Shown here: positions 41,929-50,260 of the stretch, in pieces
Layout: each line of letters begins with the position of its first letter
How positions within the stretch are numbered: position 1 is the stretch's first letter
Origin: JBCBAP01 sp038532435
GTDB lineage: Bacteria > Pseudomonadota > Alphaproteobacteria > Rhodobacterales > Rhodobacteraceae
Length of the DNA: 51,951 nt
Assembly: GCA_038532435.1 (NCBI GenBank)
Contig: JBCBAP010000021.1
Location: forward strand, 1-51,951
Direction: 5' to 3'
Notes under the pieces: model-generated
The model's database searches: none
The model's input: only the letters and a program-made list of their open reading frames with translations
Told to the model about the DNA's origin: nothing
Position numbers and translations under genes: made by a program

Positions 41929-42438
41929 ATGTCTGACCTTTCGGAGTTGCCGCGCGTGCCGGAGGCGGACGCGGCGACCGACTTTACCCGAACCTATCTC
42001 GACGCGCTGTCGATGGTGGAACGCCTCCATCGCCTGCTTCTCGATGTGATCAAGGATGAATTCGAGCGGCTGGGCCTGCTCGATATCAATGCCGTGCAGG
42101 CGCTTTTGCTGTTCAACGTGGGCGACAATGAAGTCACCGCAGGCGAGCTCAAGAGCCGCGGCTATTATCAGGGGTCGAACGTCTCTTACAACCTCAAGAA
42201 GCTCGTGACCGCAGGCTACATGCACCATCAGCGGTGCGAGGTCGACCGGCGCGCCGTGCGCGTGCGGCTGACGGACAAGGGGGTGGAGGTGCGGCGCATC
42301 GTGGCCGATCTCTTCGACCGGCACGCGGACGGCATGCGGGATCGCAAGATCATCAGCCGGGACCGGTTCTTTGAAATGAACAACGACATGCGCCGGATGG
42401 AGCGGTACTGGACCGAGCAGATCCGCTACATCTACTGA
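41929..42438 (+). CDS. MarR-family regulator (LdtR/PetP-like)
   Basis: A 169-aa winged-helix regulator. The DNA-binding domain (about residues 40-115) reads RLGLLDINAVQALLLFNVGD, then ELKSRGYYQGSNVSYNLKKL and HHQRCEVDRRAVRVRLTDKG. This closely resembles the alphaproteobacterial MarR subgroup that includes LdtR of Liberibacter and PetP of Rhodobacter. A C-terminal helix ends in ERYWTEQIRYIY. ATG 41929 with GTGGAG upstream is preferred over the GTG at 41917. It is an 82-bp step from sdhE and is convergent with the DUF1295 gene, with 3 bp between stops. Confidence 0.9.
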   Translation: MSDLSELPRVPEADAATDFTRTYLDALSMVERLHRLLLDVIKDEFERLGLLDINAVQALLLFNVGDNEVTAGELKSRGYYQGSNVSYNLKKLVTAGYMHHQRCEVDRRAVRVRLTDKGVEVRRIVADLFDRHADGMRDRKIISRDRFFEMNNDMRRMERYWTEQIRYIY

Positions 42439-42441
42439 CAG

Positions 42442-43245
42442 TTACTGGCCGTGGGGGCCCGCCGCGCCGCGTAGAAAGCGCGTGCGCAGGTTGGGGACCA
42501 GAGCCGGCACCCGGTCGCGATACTCCGCGTGGCCCGGGCGCGTTTCCCCCAGACGACGATCAAGGATCGTGACGCCGGACAGGCGCATCAGGATCCAGGT
42601 CTGTGCTGCGGCGTTCAGAGGTGCCCAGAGCACCCCGATCTCGACCGCGATCAACGCGATACCCCACCAGAACAGAACCTCTCCCAGATAGCTGGGATAG
42701 CGCACGATGGCCCGCAGCCCGGTCGTCAGCAGCCCTCCATGGGGCGTGTCGCGCCGAAACTTGTCGAGTTGGCGGTCGCTGATCGCCTCGATGGTGAAGC
42801 CCGCAAGGGCGATCATCGTGCCCAGGATCATCAGAGGGCCCACCGGCGCATCGGGCTGCCGGACGGCGGCGAGCGCCCCGAGGGAGAGCAGAACCTGCAA
42901 CACACCCTGAAGGACGAAGACCATGAACAGGCTCTTCCACCAGAAAGATGTGCCGCGAAACTCCCGCATCTCCCGATACCGGCCATCCTCGACACCTTCG
43001 CGGATCCGACGACGGCCCAGAACCATGCCGAGGCGAAGCCCCCACACGAGGATCAGAGCGACGATCGCCTGCGCGTGGGGATCCATGGACGCCCCCGACA
43101 GGATCCACATTGTGGCCACCATGACCGCAAAACCCGGACCCCACCAGAAATCCACGATGCTCGCATCGCGGCGGATCAGGCTGATCGGCCAGAGCACAAG
43201 GAAGCCGGCCATGCCGAGGCTTGCAACAATAAGATAGTCGGTCAT
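42442..43245 (-). CDS. DUF1295 (steroid 5-alpha-reductase-like) membrane protein
   Basis: A 267-aa protein with about seven membrane segments. It matches DUF1295, related to steroid 5-alpha reductases and isoprenylcysteine methyltransferases. Signature blocks are SIVDFWWGPGFAVMV near residue 29, LGRRRIREGVEDGRYREMRE, TIEAISDRQLDKFR, and GLRAIVRYPSYLGEVLFWWG, the last corresponding to the RHPNYxGE cofactor motif. It ends in a polar tail after ILDRRLGETRPGHAEYRDRV. Probably a reductase of a lipid or isoprenoid double bond; substrate unknown. Confidence 0.88.
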   Translation of the reverse strand: MTDYLIVASLGMAGFLVLWPISLIRRDASIVDFWWGPGFAVMVATMWILSGASMDPHAQAIVALILVWGLRLGMVLGRRRIREGVEDGRYREMREFRGTSFWWKSLFMVFVLQGVLQVLLSLGALAAVRQPDAPVGPLMILGTMIALAGFTIEAISDRQLDKFRRDTPHGGLLTTGLRAIVRYPSYLGEVLFWWGIALIAVEIGVLWAPLNAAAQTWILMRLSGVTILDRRLGETRPGHAEYRDRVPALVPNLRTRFLRGAAGPHGQ

Positions 43246-43316
43246 CCCGCCTCACGTCTCAAATGCGCGATCCACAGCGCGAATCGCTTTCTTTGACCGG
43301 GTATACGCAAGCGGGA

Positions 43317-43364
43317 TCAAGTTGGATTTCACTGCGCTATCGTTGCGGAAATCGTTCAACTTGA
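43317..43364. other. 8-bp inverted repeat upstream of rodZ-like gene
   Basis: TCAAGTTG (43317-43324) and CAACTTGA (43357-43364) are perfect reverse complements 32 bp apart, within the 262-bp divergent gap between the DUF1295 and RodZ-like genes. The rest of the gap is AT-richer, with a candidate promoter around TTGTTTGTTATGCTTTATT at about 43404. It may be a split operator or chance. Confidence 0.3.
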
Positions 43365-43507
43365 CCCTGAAACCCCTCGTGCCGCCGTTTTCAACAAGGG
43401 TGTTGTTTGTTATGCTTTATTCGCGCCACAAAGATATCAAACAGTTGCACTTCTAAAGCAGCGGCGCGAATGTGAGGCAAAGGCAGTTTCCGGGGCGGGT
43501 CAGCACG

Positions 43508-44695
43508 GTGGTCGACGATACACAATCGTTGAGAGGTTTTGACGCATATCACATCTCCCTGGGGGATGAGATGCGCGGTGAACGTGCGACCATGGGTAAG
43601 TCCCTCCTCGACGTGCAGCGGGAGTTGCGGATCAAGGCAGCCTACGTCTCCGCGATCGAGAATTCGGATCTGAGTGTCTTCCCCAATCACGGTTTTGTCG
43701 CAGGCTATGTCCGGTCCTATGCCCGCTATTTGCAGATGGATCCGGAGGACGTCTACGAGCGGTTCTGCTACGAAAGCGGCTTCGAAGGCGTCAATGCGCA
43801 CATGCTGCCCCGGGAGGGGCGGCGCAGCGGGGGACAGAACCCGCAGCTCGGTTTCAATGACGACCAGCTCACGCAATCGAAGATCGGTGCTCTGGTCGCC
43901 GCATCCTCCTCCTTTGACATCGCTGCATCCCTTTCCGGCCTCGCCTCGATCCTCGTGCTCGGCGGCCTGATCGCGGGGCTTGGCTACGGCGGATGGAAGG
44001 TCCTGCAGGAGGTGCAGCGTGTGGAGCTGACACCGACCGCTCAGGCAACCCCACAGGACGAGACGCTTGCGGACTTCAGCACGCCAACATTCTCCCCCGG
44101 TGCGCCGGACACACCGAGCGTCACCCGGACTGACAGGCTGACAAATCTCTACGAGCCCGCACCCCAATCGCCTCCGAAGATCGACCCTCGCGACGGGCCC
44201 ATCGCGCAGATTGACCCGAACCTGGTGGGCAGCTTCCCCGGGGAACCGCTGCTCGAACCGGCGATCCCGACCGAGAACCTGATGATAGACCTCGCGCTTG
44301 GTCCCCGCGTCGACAGGCTCGATGAGACGCTGCTCAACGCGACCTTCGCCCGGGCGGAGGAGGAAGAGCAGAACTTTATCGAGGTCGTGGCCGTACAGGC
44401 CGCGTGGGTGCGCGTCTCGCTCGCGAACGGTGCCAAGCTGTTTGAGAAGATCCTCGAGCCCGGTGAGGCCTACCGCCTGCCTGAAGGGGTTGAGGAACCG
44501 CTCCTGCGCGCAGGCAATGCGGGTTCGGTCTACATCCGTCTCGGCGGGCAACACTACGGCCCGCTCGGTGATGGGCCGCGGGTGGCGAAGAATGTTTCGC
44601 TGATCCGCGAGGATGTGCTCGACACCTGGTCCGAGGCGGCACTCAGCGCAAAGGACCGTGCCGTCCTGCAAACGGCGGTGGCCGAGGCTCAGTAG
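43508..44695 (+). CDS. RodZ-like HTH membrane protein with DUF4115 domain
   Basis: A 395-aa protein. An N-terminal cytoplasmic HTH_25 domain (GDEMRGERATMGKSLLDVQR, then RIKAAYVSAIENSDL and GFVAGYVRSYARYL) is followed by a charged linker and one membrane helix (LSGLASILVLGGLIAGLGYG, about residues 140-165). A proline-rich periplasmic linker follows, then a C-terminal DUF4115 beta domain (WVRVSLANGAKLFEKILEPG, then RAGNAGSVYIRLGG). This is the architecture of RodZ, which links MreB to cell-wall elongation. The start is GTG 43508; related proteins carry sequence before GDxMRGERAT, so the downstream ATG 43571 is too short. ispG follows after 100 bp, as is common in alphaproteobacteria. Confidence 0.85.
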   Translation: MVDDTQSLRGFDAYHISLGDEMRGERATMGKSLLDVQRELRIKAAYVSAIENSDLSVFPNHGFVAGYVRSYARYLQMDPEDVYERFCYESGFEGVNAHMLPREGRRSGGQNPQLGFNDDQLTQSKIGALVAASSSFDIAASLSGLASILVLGGLIAGLGYGGWKVLQEVQRVELTPTAQATPQDETLADFSTPTFSPGAPDTPSVTRTDRLTNLYEPAPQSPPKIDPRDGPIAQIDPNLVGSFPGEPLLEPAIPTENLMIDLALGPRVDRLDETLLNATFARAEEEEQNFIEVVAVQAAWVRVSLANGAKLFEKILEPGEAYRLPEGVEEPLLRAGNAGSVYIRLGGQHYGPLGDGPRVAKNVSLIREDVLDTWSEAALSAKDRAVLQTAVAEAQ

Positions 44696-44704
44696 CGGCG
44701 ATCT

Positions 44705-44720
44705 GTCCATTGAAATGGAC
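44705..44720. promoter_or_regulatory. Perfect 7-bp inverted repeat upstream of ispG
   Basis: GTCCATT-GA-AATGGAC is a perfect palindrome with a two-base centre. It lies 75 bp before the ispG ATG and 9 bp after the rodZ-like stop. There is no T run, so an operator or mRNA-processing hairpin is as likely as a terminator. Confidence 0.4.
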
Positions 44721-44795
44721 GGAGGCTGATGACAACTCCCTGACAAGCCCCTATCGTCGCGCCCGCGGACCGCGCCAAACCGGAGGGTACCTCCC

Positions 44796-45926
44796 ATGCA
44801 GAACCACATCCGTCCCTGGAAGAACATCGACCGTCGCGTCTCTCGCCAGATCCATGTGGGACCCGTGCCGGTGGGGGGCGATGCGCCGATCACCGTGCAG
44901 ACGATGACCAACACGCTGACCACGGATGCAAAGGCGACGATTGAGCAGGTGCTGGCCTGCGCGGCTGCGGGTGCGGACATCGTCCGCGTCTCCGTGCCGG
45001 ACAAGGAGTCGAGTGTGGCACTCAGGGACATCGTTCGCGAAAGCCCGGTTCCCATCGTTGCGGACATCCATTTTCATTACAAACGCGCCATCGAAAGTGC
45101 GGAGGCCGGGGCCGCCTGCCTGCGGATCAATCCGGGTAACATCGGATCCGAGGAACGGGTGCGGGAGGTGATCAAGGCGGCGAAGGACCATGGATGTTCC
45201 ATGCGGATCGGTGTCAACGCGGGCAGCCTCGAAAAAGACCTCCTCGAAAAGTACGGTGAGCCATGCCCGGATGCCATGGTCGAGAGCGGGCTCGATCATA
45301 TCAAGATCCTGCAGGACAACGATTTTCACGAATTCAAGATCTCCATGAAGGCGTCCGACGTGTTTCTGACCTCGGCCGCTTACATGGCGATTGCCGATGC
45401 GACGGACGCCCCGCTCCACCTCGGCGTGACGGAGGCGGGCGGACACTTCTCTGGCACAGTGAAGTCCGCCATCGGCCTTGGGAACCTCCTTTGGGCCGGG
45501 ATCGGCGATACGATGCGGGTGAGCCTGAGCGCCGACCCGGTCGAGGAGGTGAAGGCAGGTTTCGAGATCCTGAAATCCCTCGGCCTGCGCCATCGGGGCG
45601 TTAACATCATCTCCTGCCCGTCATGCGCCCGTCAGGGCTTCGACGTGATCAAGACGGTCGCGACGCTCGAAGAGCGGCTAGAGCACATCAAGACGCCGAT
45701 GAGCCTCAGCATCATAGGTTGCGTGGTGAACGGCCCCGGTGAGGCCCTGATGACCGATGTCGGCTTCACTGGCGGTGGTGCCGGGCATGGAATGGTCTAC
45801 CTCGCAGGCAAACAGGACCACCGGGCGGACAACCAGACCATGGTTGACCACATCGTCGAATTGGTCGAAAAGCGTGCGGGGGAACTGGAGGCCGAGCGGG
45901 CCTCCGCAGATCAGGCAGCCGAATAA
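44796..45926 (+). CDS. ispG: 4-hydroxy-3-methylbut-2-enyl diphosphate synthase (IspG/GcpE)
   Basis: Fe-S enzyme of the MEP isoprenoid pathway converting MEcPP to HMBPP. The 376-aa protein has the TIM-barrel start (PITVQTMTNTLTTDAKATIE), PIVADIHFHYKRAIESAEAG and LRINPGNIGSEERVREVI. The [4Fe-4S] ligands are Cys274 and Cys277 in ISCPSCARQGFDV, and Cys309 and Glu316 in IIGCVVNGPGEA. Each is four positions above the E. coli ligands. A palindrome lies upstream. The stop is 4 bp before the DUF1499 gene. Confidence 0.97.
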   Translation: MQNHIRPWKNIDRRVSRQIHVGPVPVGGDAPITVQTMTNTLTTDAKATIEQVLACAAAGADIVRVSVPDKESSVALRDIVRESPVPIVADIHFHYKRAIESAEAGAACLRINPGNIGSEERVREVIKAAKDHGCSMRIGVNAGSLEKDLLEKYGEPCPDAMVESGLDHIKILQDNDFHEFKISMKASDVFLTSAAYMAIADATDAPLHLGVTEAGGHFSGTVKSAIGLGNLLWAGIGDTMRVSLSADPVEEVKAGFEILKSLGLRHRGVNIISCPSCARQGFDVIKTVATLEERLEHIKTPMSLSIIGCVVNGPGEALMTDVGFTGGGAGHGMVYLAGKQDHRADNQTMVDHIVELVEKRAGELEAERASADQAAE

Positions 45927-45930
45927 ATCC

Positions 45931-46446
45931 ATGAAGGTCTTCATCTTTATCGTCGTGCTTTGCACGCTCGTGCTGGGGGGCACTGGGATCATGCTGATCC
46001 GAACGACGGCGCATGATCCGGCCGAATGGCACGTGGATCCGTTGACCTTCCCCACGCCGGAGACGCCGAATACTTTTCGCGTGGCGCCCGAGATCGAGGG
46101 CTATGAGGCGGTCACGACGGAGCGGATCGACCAGCTCTCGCCGATCTACGACGCGAACCCCGCGATCATCTCCAAGGCCTGGGACGATTTTGTCCTGCGC
46201 CAGCCGCGCACGATCCGTATTGCCGGCAACCCTGAGGAGGGCTGGATGACCTACGTCCAAACCTCCGAGTTCTGGCGGTTCCCGGATTACATATCGGTCC
46301 TGTTCCTCGACCTTGGGAACGGCCAATCGACCATCGCGGTCTATTCCCGCTCCCGCTTCGGGTACGGTGACATGGGTGTGAACCAGGCGCGGATCAACGC
46401 GTGGCTAGAGCCGCTGGAGTCCTTCGTCGTCGAGACCCCGCTTTAG
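45931..46446 (+). CDS. DUF1499 family protein
   Basis: A 171-aa protein with an N-terminal signal anchor or signal peptide (MKVFIFIVVLCTLVLGGTGI). A DUF1499-like domain follows: PNTFRVAPEIEGYEAV, YVQTSEFWRFPDYISVLFLD, STIAVYSRSRFGYGDMGVNQ, ARINAWLEPLE. DUF1499 proteins are periplasm-facing and of unknown function. It begins 4 bp after the ispG stop and is probably cotranscribed. Its last 42 bp overlap the 3' end of a gene on the other strand. Confidence 0.86.
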   Translation: MKVFIFIVVLCTLVLGGTGIMLIRTTAHDPAEWHVDPLTFPTPETPNTFRVAPEIEGYEAVTTERIDQLSPIYDANPAIISKAWDDFVLRQPRTIRIAGNPEEGWMTYVQTSEFWRFPDYISVLFLDLGNGQSTIAVYSRSRFGYGDMGVNQARINAWLEPLESFVVETPL

Positions 46447-46701
46447 TCCGGACGACACGCAGCCCTCGCGCAGATCCCGCCAGGTCGGGTTGTTCTGCGA
46501 CATCTCGCACCGGGCAAGGAAGCTTCTGCCGTAGATGTCGATGCAGATGACGTCGCCGAGTTCCCACCGGTCTCCACCCCCGTCAGTGCAGAAACATTCG
46601 ATCGGCTCACCAGTCGCGGCGTTGCGTTTGACGCCATCCGCGCCTGCCGCTGTCGCGAGCAGGGTGAGCCCCAGAGAATAGGCGAGTATCCGTATCCGCA
46701 T
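46405..46701 (-). CDS. Small secreted cysteine-containing protein (98 aa)
   Basis: From ATG 46701 the 98-aa product has a signal peptide (MRIRILAYSLGLTLLATAAG, cleavage near ADG). A short mature domain follows with five cysteines (EPIECFCTDGGG, DVICIDIYG, ARCEMSQN, EGCVSSG), a pattern suited to disulfides, and the blocks DRWELGDVICIDIYGRSFLA and NNPTWRDLREGC. No family named. The C-terminal tail is encoded opposite the end of the DUF1499 gene (42-bp overlap). The start is 50 bp from the divergent prfA start. Confidence 0.7.
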   Translation of the reverse strand: MRIRILAYSLGLTLLATAAGADGVKRNAATGEPIECFCTDGGGDRWELGDVICIDIYGRSFLARCEMSQNNPTWRDLREGCVSSGLKRGLDDEGLQRL

Positions 46702-46751
46702 CCGTTCCTCCTGGCCTTGACGTGCCGTGCGGGGGGCTGCACACACGCACC

Positions 46752-47807
46752 ATGATCCCCGCCGACAAAATTCACAGCATCCTGCAACGGTTCGCCTTCA
46801 TCGAGGCCAAGATGGCTGAAGGACCCGCCGCAGAAGAAATGATAGCACTGTCTCGCGAATATTCCGAGTTGAGACCTGTCGCAGAGCAGGCGCAGGACTA
46901 TCAGCGCCTCGTTGCCGACATCGAAGAGGCCGAAGCTATGCTTGAAGATGCGGAGATGCGGGAACTTGCGGAGGCCGAGCTTCCGTCCCTGCGTGAGGCT
47001 CTGCCGGGGGCGGAACGGGCGATGCAGCTCGCGCTCCTGCCAAAGGACGCGGCGGATGCACGGCCTGCAATCCTTGAGATACGGCCGGGAACGGGCGGGG
47101 ATGAGGCAGCACTCTTCGCCGACGATCTGTTGCGCATGTATCAGCGCTACGCGGAGACCACCGGGTTGTCTTTTGAAATCATTGAGGAAGCCCGGACGGA
47201 GCTTGGCGGCGTCAAGGAGGTCGTGGCCTCCATCAAGGGGCAGAACGTCTTCGCCCGGTTGAAGTTTGAAAGCGGTGTGCACCGCGTGCAGCGGGTTCCG
47301 AGCACGGAAAGCGGAGGGCGCATTCACACCTCCGCCGCGACGGTCGCTGTGTTGCCTGAAGCGGAAGATGTCGACATCGAGATCCGGCAGGAGGACATCC
47401 GCGTCGACACAATGCGTGCCTCCGGCGCTGGCGGGCAGCATGTCAACACGACCGACAGCGCCGTGCGGATCACGCATTTGCCGACGGGAATCGTGGTGAC
47501 CAGCTCCGAAAAGTCCCAGCACACGAATCGGGCAAAGGCGATGCAGGTCCTGCGCACCCGCCTCTACGATGCGCAACGGCAGGCGGCGGAGGCAGAACGA
47601 TCTGCCGAGCGCCGCGGGCAGGTGGGCTCCGGCGACCGTTCGGAACGGATCCGGACCTACAATTTCCCGCAGGGCAGGGTGACCGATCACCGCATCAATC
47701 TCACGCTCTACAAGCTCGATCAGGTGATGGCAGGTGACCTCGCGGAGATCATCGAAGGGCTCACCGCAGCCGATCAGGCGGAGCGGCTCGCACGTCTCAA
47801 TGACTGA
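46752..47807 (+). CDS. prfA: Peptide chain release factor 1
   Basis: Recognises UAA and UAG stop codons. The 351-aa protein has the RF1 codon-recognition PxT motif in VQRVPSTESGGRIHTSAAT, not the SPF of RF2. The peptidyl-hydrolysis GGQ motif is at residues 227-229 in ASGAGGQHVNTTDSAVRITH. GTGGDEAALFADDLLRMYQR and RIRTYNFPQGRVTDHRINL are also typical. The start is ATG 46752 (MIPADKIHSILQRF). It overlaps prmC, which methylates this GGQ glutamine, by 8 bp. Confidence 0.97.
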   Translation: MIPADKIHSILQRFAFIEAKMAEGPAAEEMIALSREYSELRPVAEQAQDYQRLVADIEEAEAMLEDAEMRELAEAELPSLREALPGAERAMQLALLPKDAADARPAILEIRPGTGGDEAALFADDLLRMYQRYAETTGLSFEIIEEARTELGGVKEVVASIKGQNVFARLKFESGVHRVQRVPSTESGGRIHTSAATVAVLPEAEDVDIEIRQEDIRVDTMRASGAGGQHVNTTDSAVRITHLPTGIVVTSSEKSQHTNRAKAMQVLRTRLYDAQRQAAEAERSAERRGQVGSGDRSERIRTYNFPQGRVTDHRINLTLYKLDQVMAGDLAEIIEGLTAADQAERLARLND

Positions 47808-48630
47808 GCACACCGTCGGCCGGGCGCTCGATGCAGCCCGTCGGATCCTTGCATCCGCCGGGGTGGAGGAGCCGTTGCGGGATGCGCGCAGGCTGCTGGG
47901 CCACCGGATCGGGCAGGCCCGATTGCTCGATGCCAAGGAAGCTCTGGGCGCTGACGAGGCAGCGGCATTCGAGCGGGACATCGCCTCGCGCGCGGCACGT
48001 CAGCCGGTTTCCCAGATCATCGGGTCACGGGAGTTCTGGGGACGGACGTTCAGCGTCACGTCCGACGTCCTCGACCCGCGGCCCGACACCGAGACGCTGG
48101 TCGAGTGCGCCCTGGCGGGACCGGCGCCCGTGCGCATCCTCGATCTTGGGACAGGAAGTGGTGCGATCCTGTTGACTTTGCTGTCAGAATTGCAATCCGC
48201 CACGGGCGTGGGATCGGATCTCTCCAAAGCGGCGCTTGAGGTCGCGGCACGCAACGCGGAAGCTCTCGGTCTGACCAACCGTGCGACGCTCCTGCTGTCC
48301 GACTGGTGGGACCGGATCGATGGCACCTTCGATCTCGTGGTCAGCAACCCGCCCTACATCTCTGAGAACGCGATGCCGGGGCTTGCCCCGGAGGTCCGGC
48401 TGTGGGAGCCGCGCATGGCGCTCAGCCCCGGTGGGGACGGGCTCGATGCCTACCGGCGCATCGCGGATGATCTCTCCACGTACCTGGCCGTGGGTGGACG
48501 CGCGCTCTTCGAGATCGGGGCGGATCAGGGGGAAAGCGTGCCCCTGCTTTTCGAACGGTCTGGCTTTGCAACGGTCAAGTTACACACGGACCTCAATAAA
48601 AAGCCACGCGTGGTAGAAGTGTTCCACTAG
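47800..48630 (+). CDS. prmC: Release factor glutamine methyltransferase PrmC
   Basis: SAM-dependent N5-methylation of the GGQ glutamine of release factors. The 276-aa protein has a helical N-terminal domain and the SAM-binding motif RILDLGTGSGAILLTLLSEL near residue 112. The catalytic NPPY lies in FDLVVSNPPYISENAM, then LWEPRMALSPGGDGLDAYR follows. The start ATG 47800 lies within the prfA end (8-bp overlap), the classic prfA-prmC pairing. Confidence 0.96.
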   Translation: MTEHTVGRALDAARRILASAGVEEPLRDARRLLGHRIGQARLLDAKEALGADEAAAFERDIASRAARQPVSQIIGSREFWGRTFSVTSDVLDPRPDTETLVECALAGPAPVRILDLGTGSGAILLTLLSELQSATGVGSDLSKAALEVAARNAEALGLTNRATLLLSDWWDRIDGTFDLVVSNPPYISENAMPGLAPEVRLWEPRMALSPGGDGLDAYRRIADDLSTYLAVGGRALFEIGADQGESVPLLFERSGFATVKLHTDLNKKPRVVEVFH

Positions 48631-48718
48631 AGACCGAGAGCTTTCGGCAGGATTTGCGCAGAACTCATCTTTTTTACGGTTGAACCTGCGTGCGGTCGCA
48701 CCTAAAGTGATTAGCAGA

Positions 48719-48749
48719 AAGAGGCCCATATGGACAGCCAGAGCCTCTT
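48719..48749. other. Inverted repeat in the prmC-DUF4167 gap
   Basis: AAGAGGC (48719-48725) and GCCTCTT (48743-48749) can form a seven-pair stem over a 17-base loop, 89 bp after prmC. A 29-codon frame (ATG 48730 to TGA 48819) starts inside the loop after an AGAGG, but its product shows no recognisable feature. The remaining gap presumably carries the DUF4167 promoter. Confidence 0.3.
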
Positions 48750-48863
48750 ATCCACGCATCGACACCCCAATCGATTGCAAGGGATGGCGGAGCCGACCCT
48801 TTTAGTAGCAACAGATTGATCGATGACGCGCGCTTAGCGTGTCACTGGAACACATCGGACATC

Positions 48864-49439
48864 ATGAGACCTGCGAACAAAAACCGCTCTCGGAGCAAGA
48901 ACAATCGTAAAAGCGTCGGCAACGTCATCAACCGCGTGTTCGACAGTGCCGGTCCCGAAGGTAAGGTGCGCGGCACCCCGCAGCAGATAATTGAGAAGTA
49001 CCAGACGCTCGCGCGGGATGCACAGCTCGCGGGGGATCGTGTTGCGACGGAGAATTTCCTCCAGCATTCAGAGCATTACACGCGGATGCTGAATGATGCA
49101 CAGCGCCAGATCGATGCGCAGAACGCCGCGCGGCAGGACCAGCAGCAAGAGCGTAACCGCGCCCAGCAGCAGCCCGGCGATGGCGAGCAGCCATCCGTGG
49201 GCGAACAGGCTGCGGAGCCGCTGGCAAACGGATCCGCCCTTGTTGATGATGCTGGTGGGGACGGTGGCACGACGCTCGTCGAAACGCCAGAGTCCGCGCC
49301 GCGCAAGCCCCGCTCGCGGCGTCCGCGCCGCTCCGCCGATGCGCAGCAGCAGGCCAACGCCGCACCGCAGGAGACGGACGTCTCCGAGCCTGCCGGGGCA
49401 CCGGAAACTGCGCCTGCGGATCAGACCCCGTCGATCTGA
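48864..49439 (+). CDS. DUF4167 domain protein
   Basis: A 191-aa protein. The conserved N-terminal DUF4167 region (about residues 1-75) starts MRPANKNRSRSKNNRKSVGN. It continues with NRVFDSAGPEGKVRGTPQQI and QLAGDRVATENFLQHSEHYT. A long disordered, Q-, E-, P- and A-rich tail follows, with a basic patch (APRKPRSRRPRRSADAQQQ). DUF4167 proteins are typical of alphaproteobacteria; the basic, RNA-binding-like N terminus suggests a nucleic-acid role, unproven. The in-frame start at 48816 lacks this conserved beginning. The 3' end overlaps rsmA by 19 bp on the other strand. Confidence 0.87.
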   Translation: MRPANKNRSRSKNNRKSVGNVINRVFDSAGPEGKVRGTPQQIIEKYQTLARDAQLAGDRVATENFLQHSEHYTRMLNDAQRQIDAQNAARQDQQQERNRAQQQPGDGEQPSVGEQAAEPLANGSALVDDAGGDGGTTLVETPESAPRKPRSRRPRRSADAQQQANAAPQETDVSEPAGAPETAPADQTPSI

Positions 49440-50260
49440 CGGGAGAGCGCGCAGAACCCCTCCAGATCAACTTGTTCCGCCCGCTCCGTCGGGGATATCC
49501 CGGCGGATGTCAGGTGTGCTTCAATGTCGGGACCGAGCCCCTTCAGGCTTGACCGCAGCATCTTGCGCCGCTGGTTGAAGGCCATCGCGACGACCCGGCT
49601 GAGCGTCTCCGCACGCGCCGGATAGCGTGGTTCGGCCAATGCATCGAGATGCACGACAGTCGAGGTCACCTTCGGCGGCGGCACGAACGCGCCCGGCGGC
49701 AGGTCGAAGACCTTGCGCGGGCGCGCACGCCATTGGGCGAGGATTGCAAGCCTGCCGTAGGCCTTGTTTCCCGGTTGCGCGACGATCCGGTCGGCGACCT
49801 CCCGCTGGAACATGAGCGTGAGACTCTGCCAGAATGGCGGCCAGTCCGGTGGCGTGAGCCAGCGCACCAGAAGCTCCGTACCGACATTGTAGGGCAGGTT
49901 GGCGACGATCCGGATCGGCGGGGCCATCTGGTCCGCAACGGCGACGTTCAGCGCATCCCCCTCGATGACCTCGAGCCGTCCGGGATAATGCCCGGCGATC
50001 TGCGCAAGGGCGGGGAGGCAGCGCCGGTCTCGCTCGATCGCCCAGACCTTTCGTGCACCCTCGATCAGGAGCGCCCGTGTCAGGCCTCCGGGACCGGGAC
50101 CGACCTCGAGGACATCACAAGTGGAGAGATCACCCGCCTGTCGGGCGATCTTTGACGTGAGGTTCAGATCCAGCAGGAAGTTCTGGCCCAGCGACTTCTG
50201 TGCCGACAGGCCATGGGTGGCGATCACCTCGCGCAGAGGGGGCAGTCCGTCGAGGCTCAT
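49421..50260 (-). CDS. rsmA: 16S rRNA dimethyladenosine transferase RsmA/KsgA
   Basis: Dimethylates two adjacent adenines in the 3'-terminal hairpin of 16S rRNA during 30S maturation. The 279-aa protein shows SLGQNFLLDLNLTSKIARQA, the SAM motif VLEVGPGPGGLTRALL near residue 52, VANLPYNVGTELLVRWL with the catalytic NLPY, and FVPPPKVTSTVVHLD. The C-terminal FNQRRKMLRSSLKGLG block is also present. It overlaps pdxA upstream by 4 bp, in the conserved surA-pdxA-rsmA order. Confidence 0.96.
   Translation of the reverse strand: MSLDGLPPLREVIATHGLSAQKSLGQNFLLDLNLTSKIARQAGDLSTCDVLEVGPGPGGLTRALLIEGARKVWAIERDRRCLPALAQIAGHYPGRLEVIEGDALNVAVADQMAPPIRIVANLPYNVGTELLVRWLTPPDWPPFWQSLTLMFQREVADRIVAQPGNKAYGRLAILAQWRARPRKVFDLPPGAFVPPPKVTSTVVHLDALAEPRYPARAETLSRVVAMAFNQRRKMLRSSLKGLGPDIEAHLTSAGISPTERAEQVDLEGFCALSRQIDGV

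Noticed and set aside
43391..45067. A 558-codon minus-strand open frame opposite the rodZ-like gene and ispG
   Set aside because: Antisense to two well-supported genes; Arg/Gly-rich with no domain.
48730..48819. A 29-codon frame in the prmC-DUF4167 gap after an AGAGG
   Set aside because: The product has no signal peptide, domain or run of regulatory codons, and the start lies in the loop of an inverted repeat.
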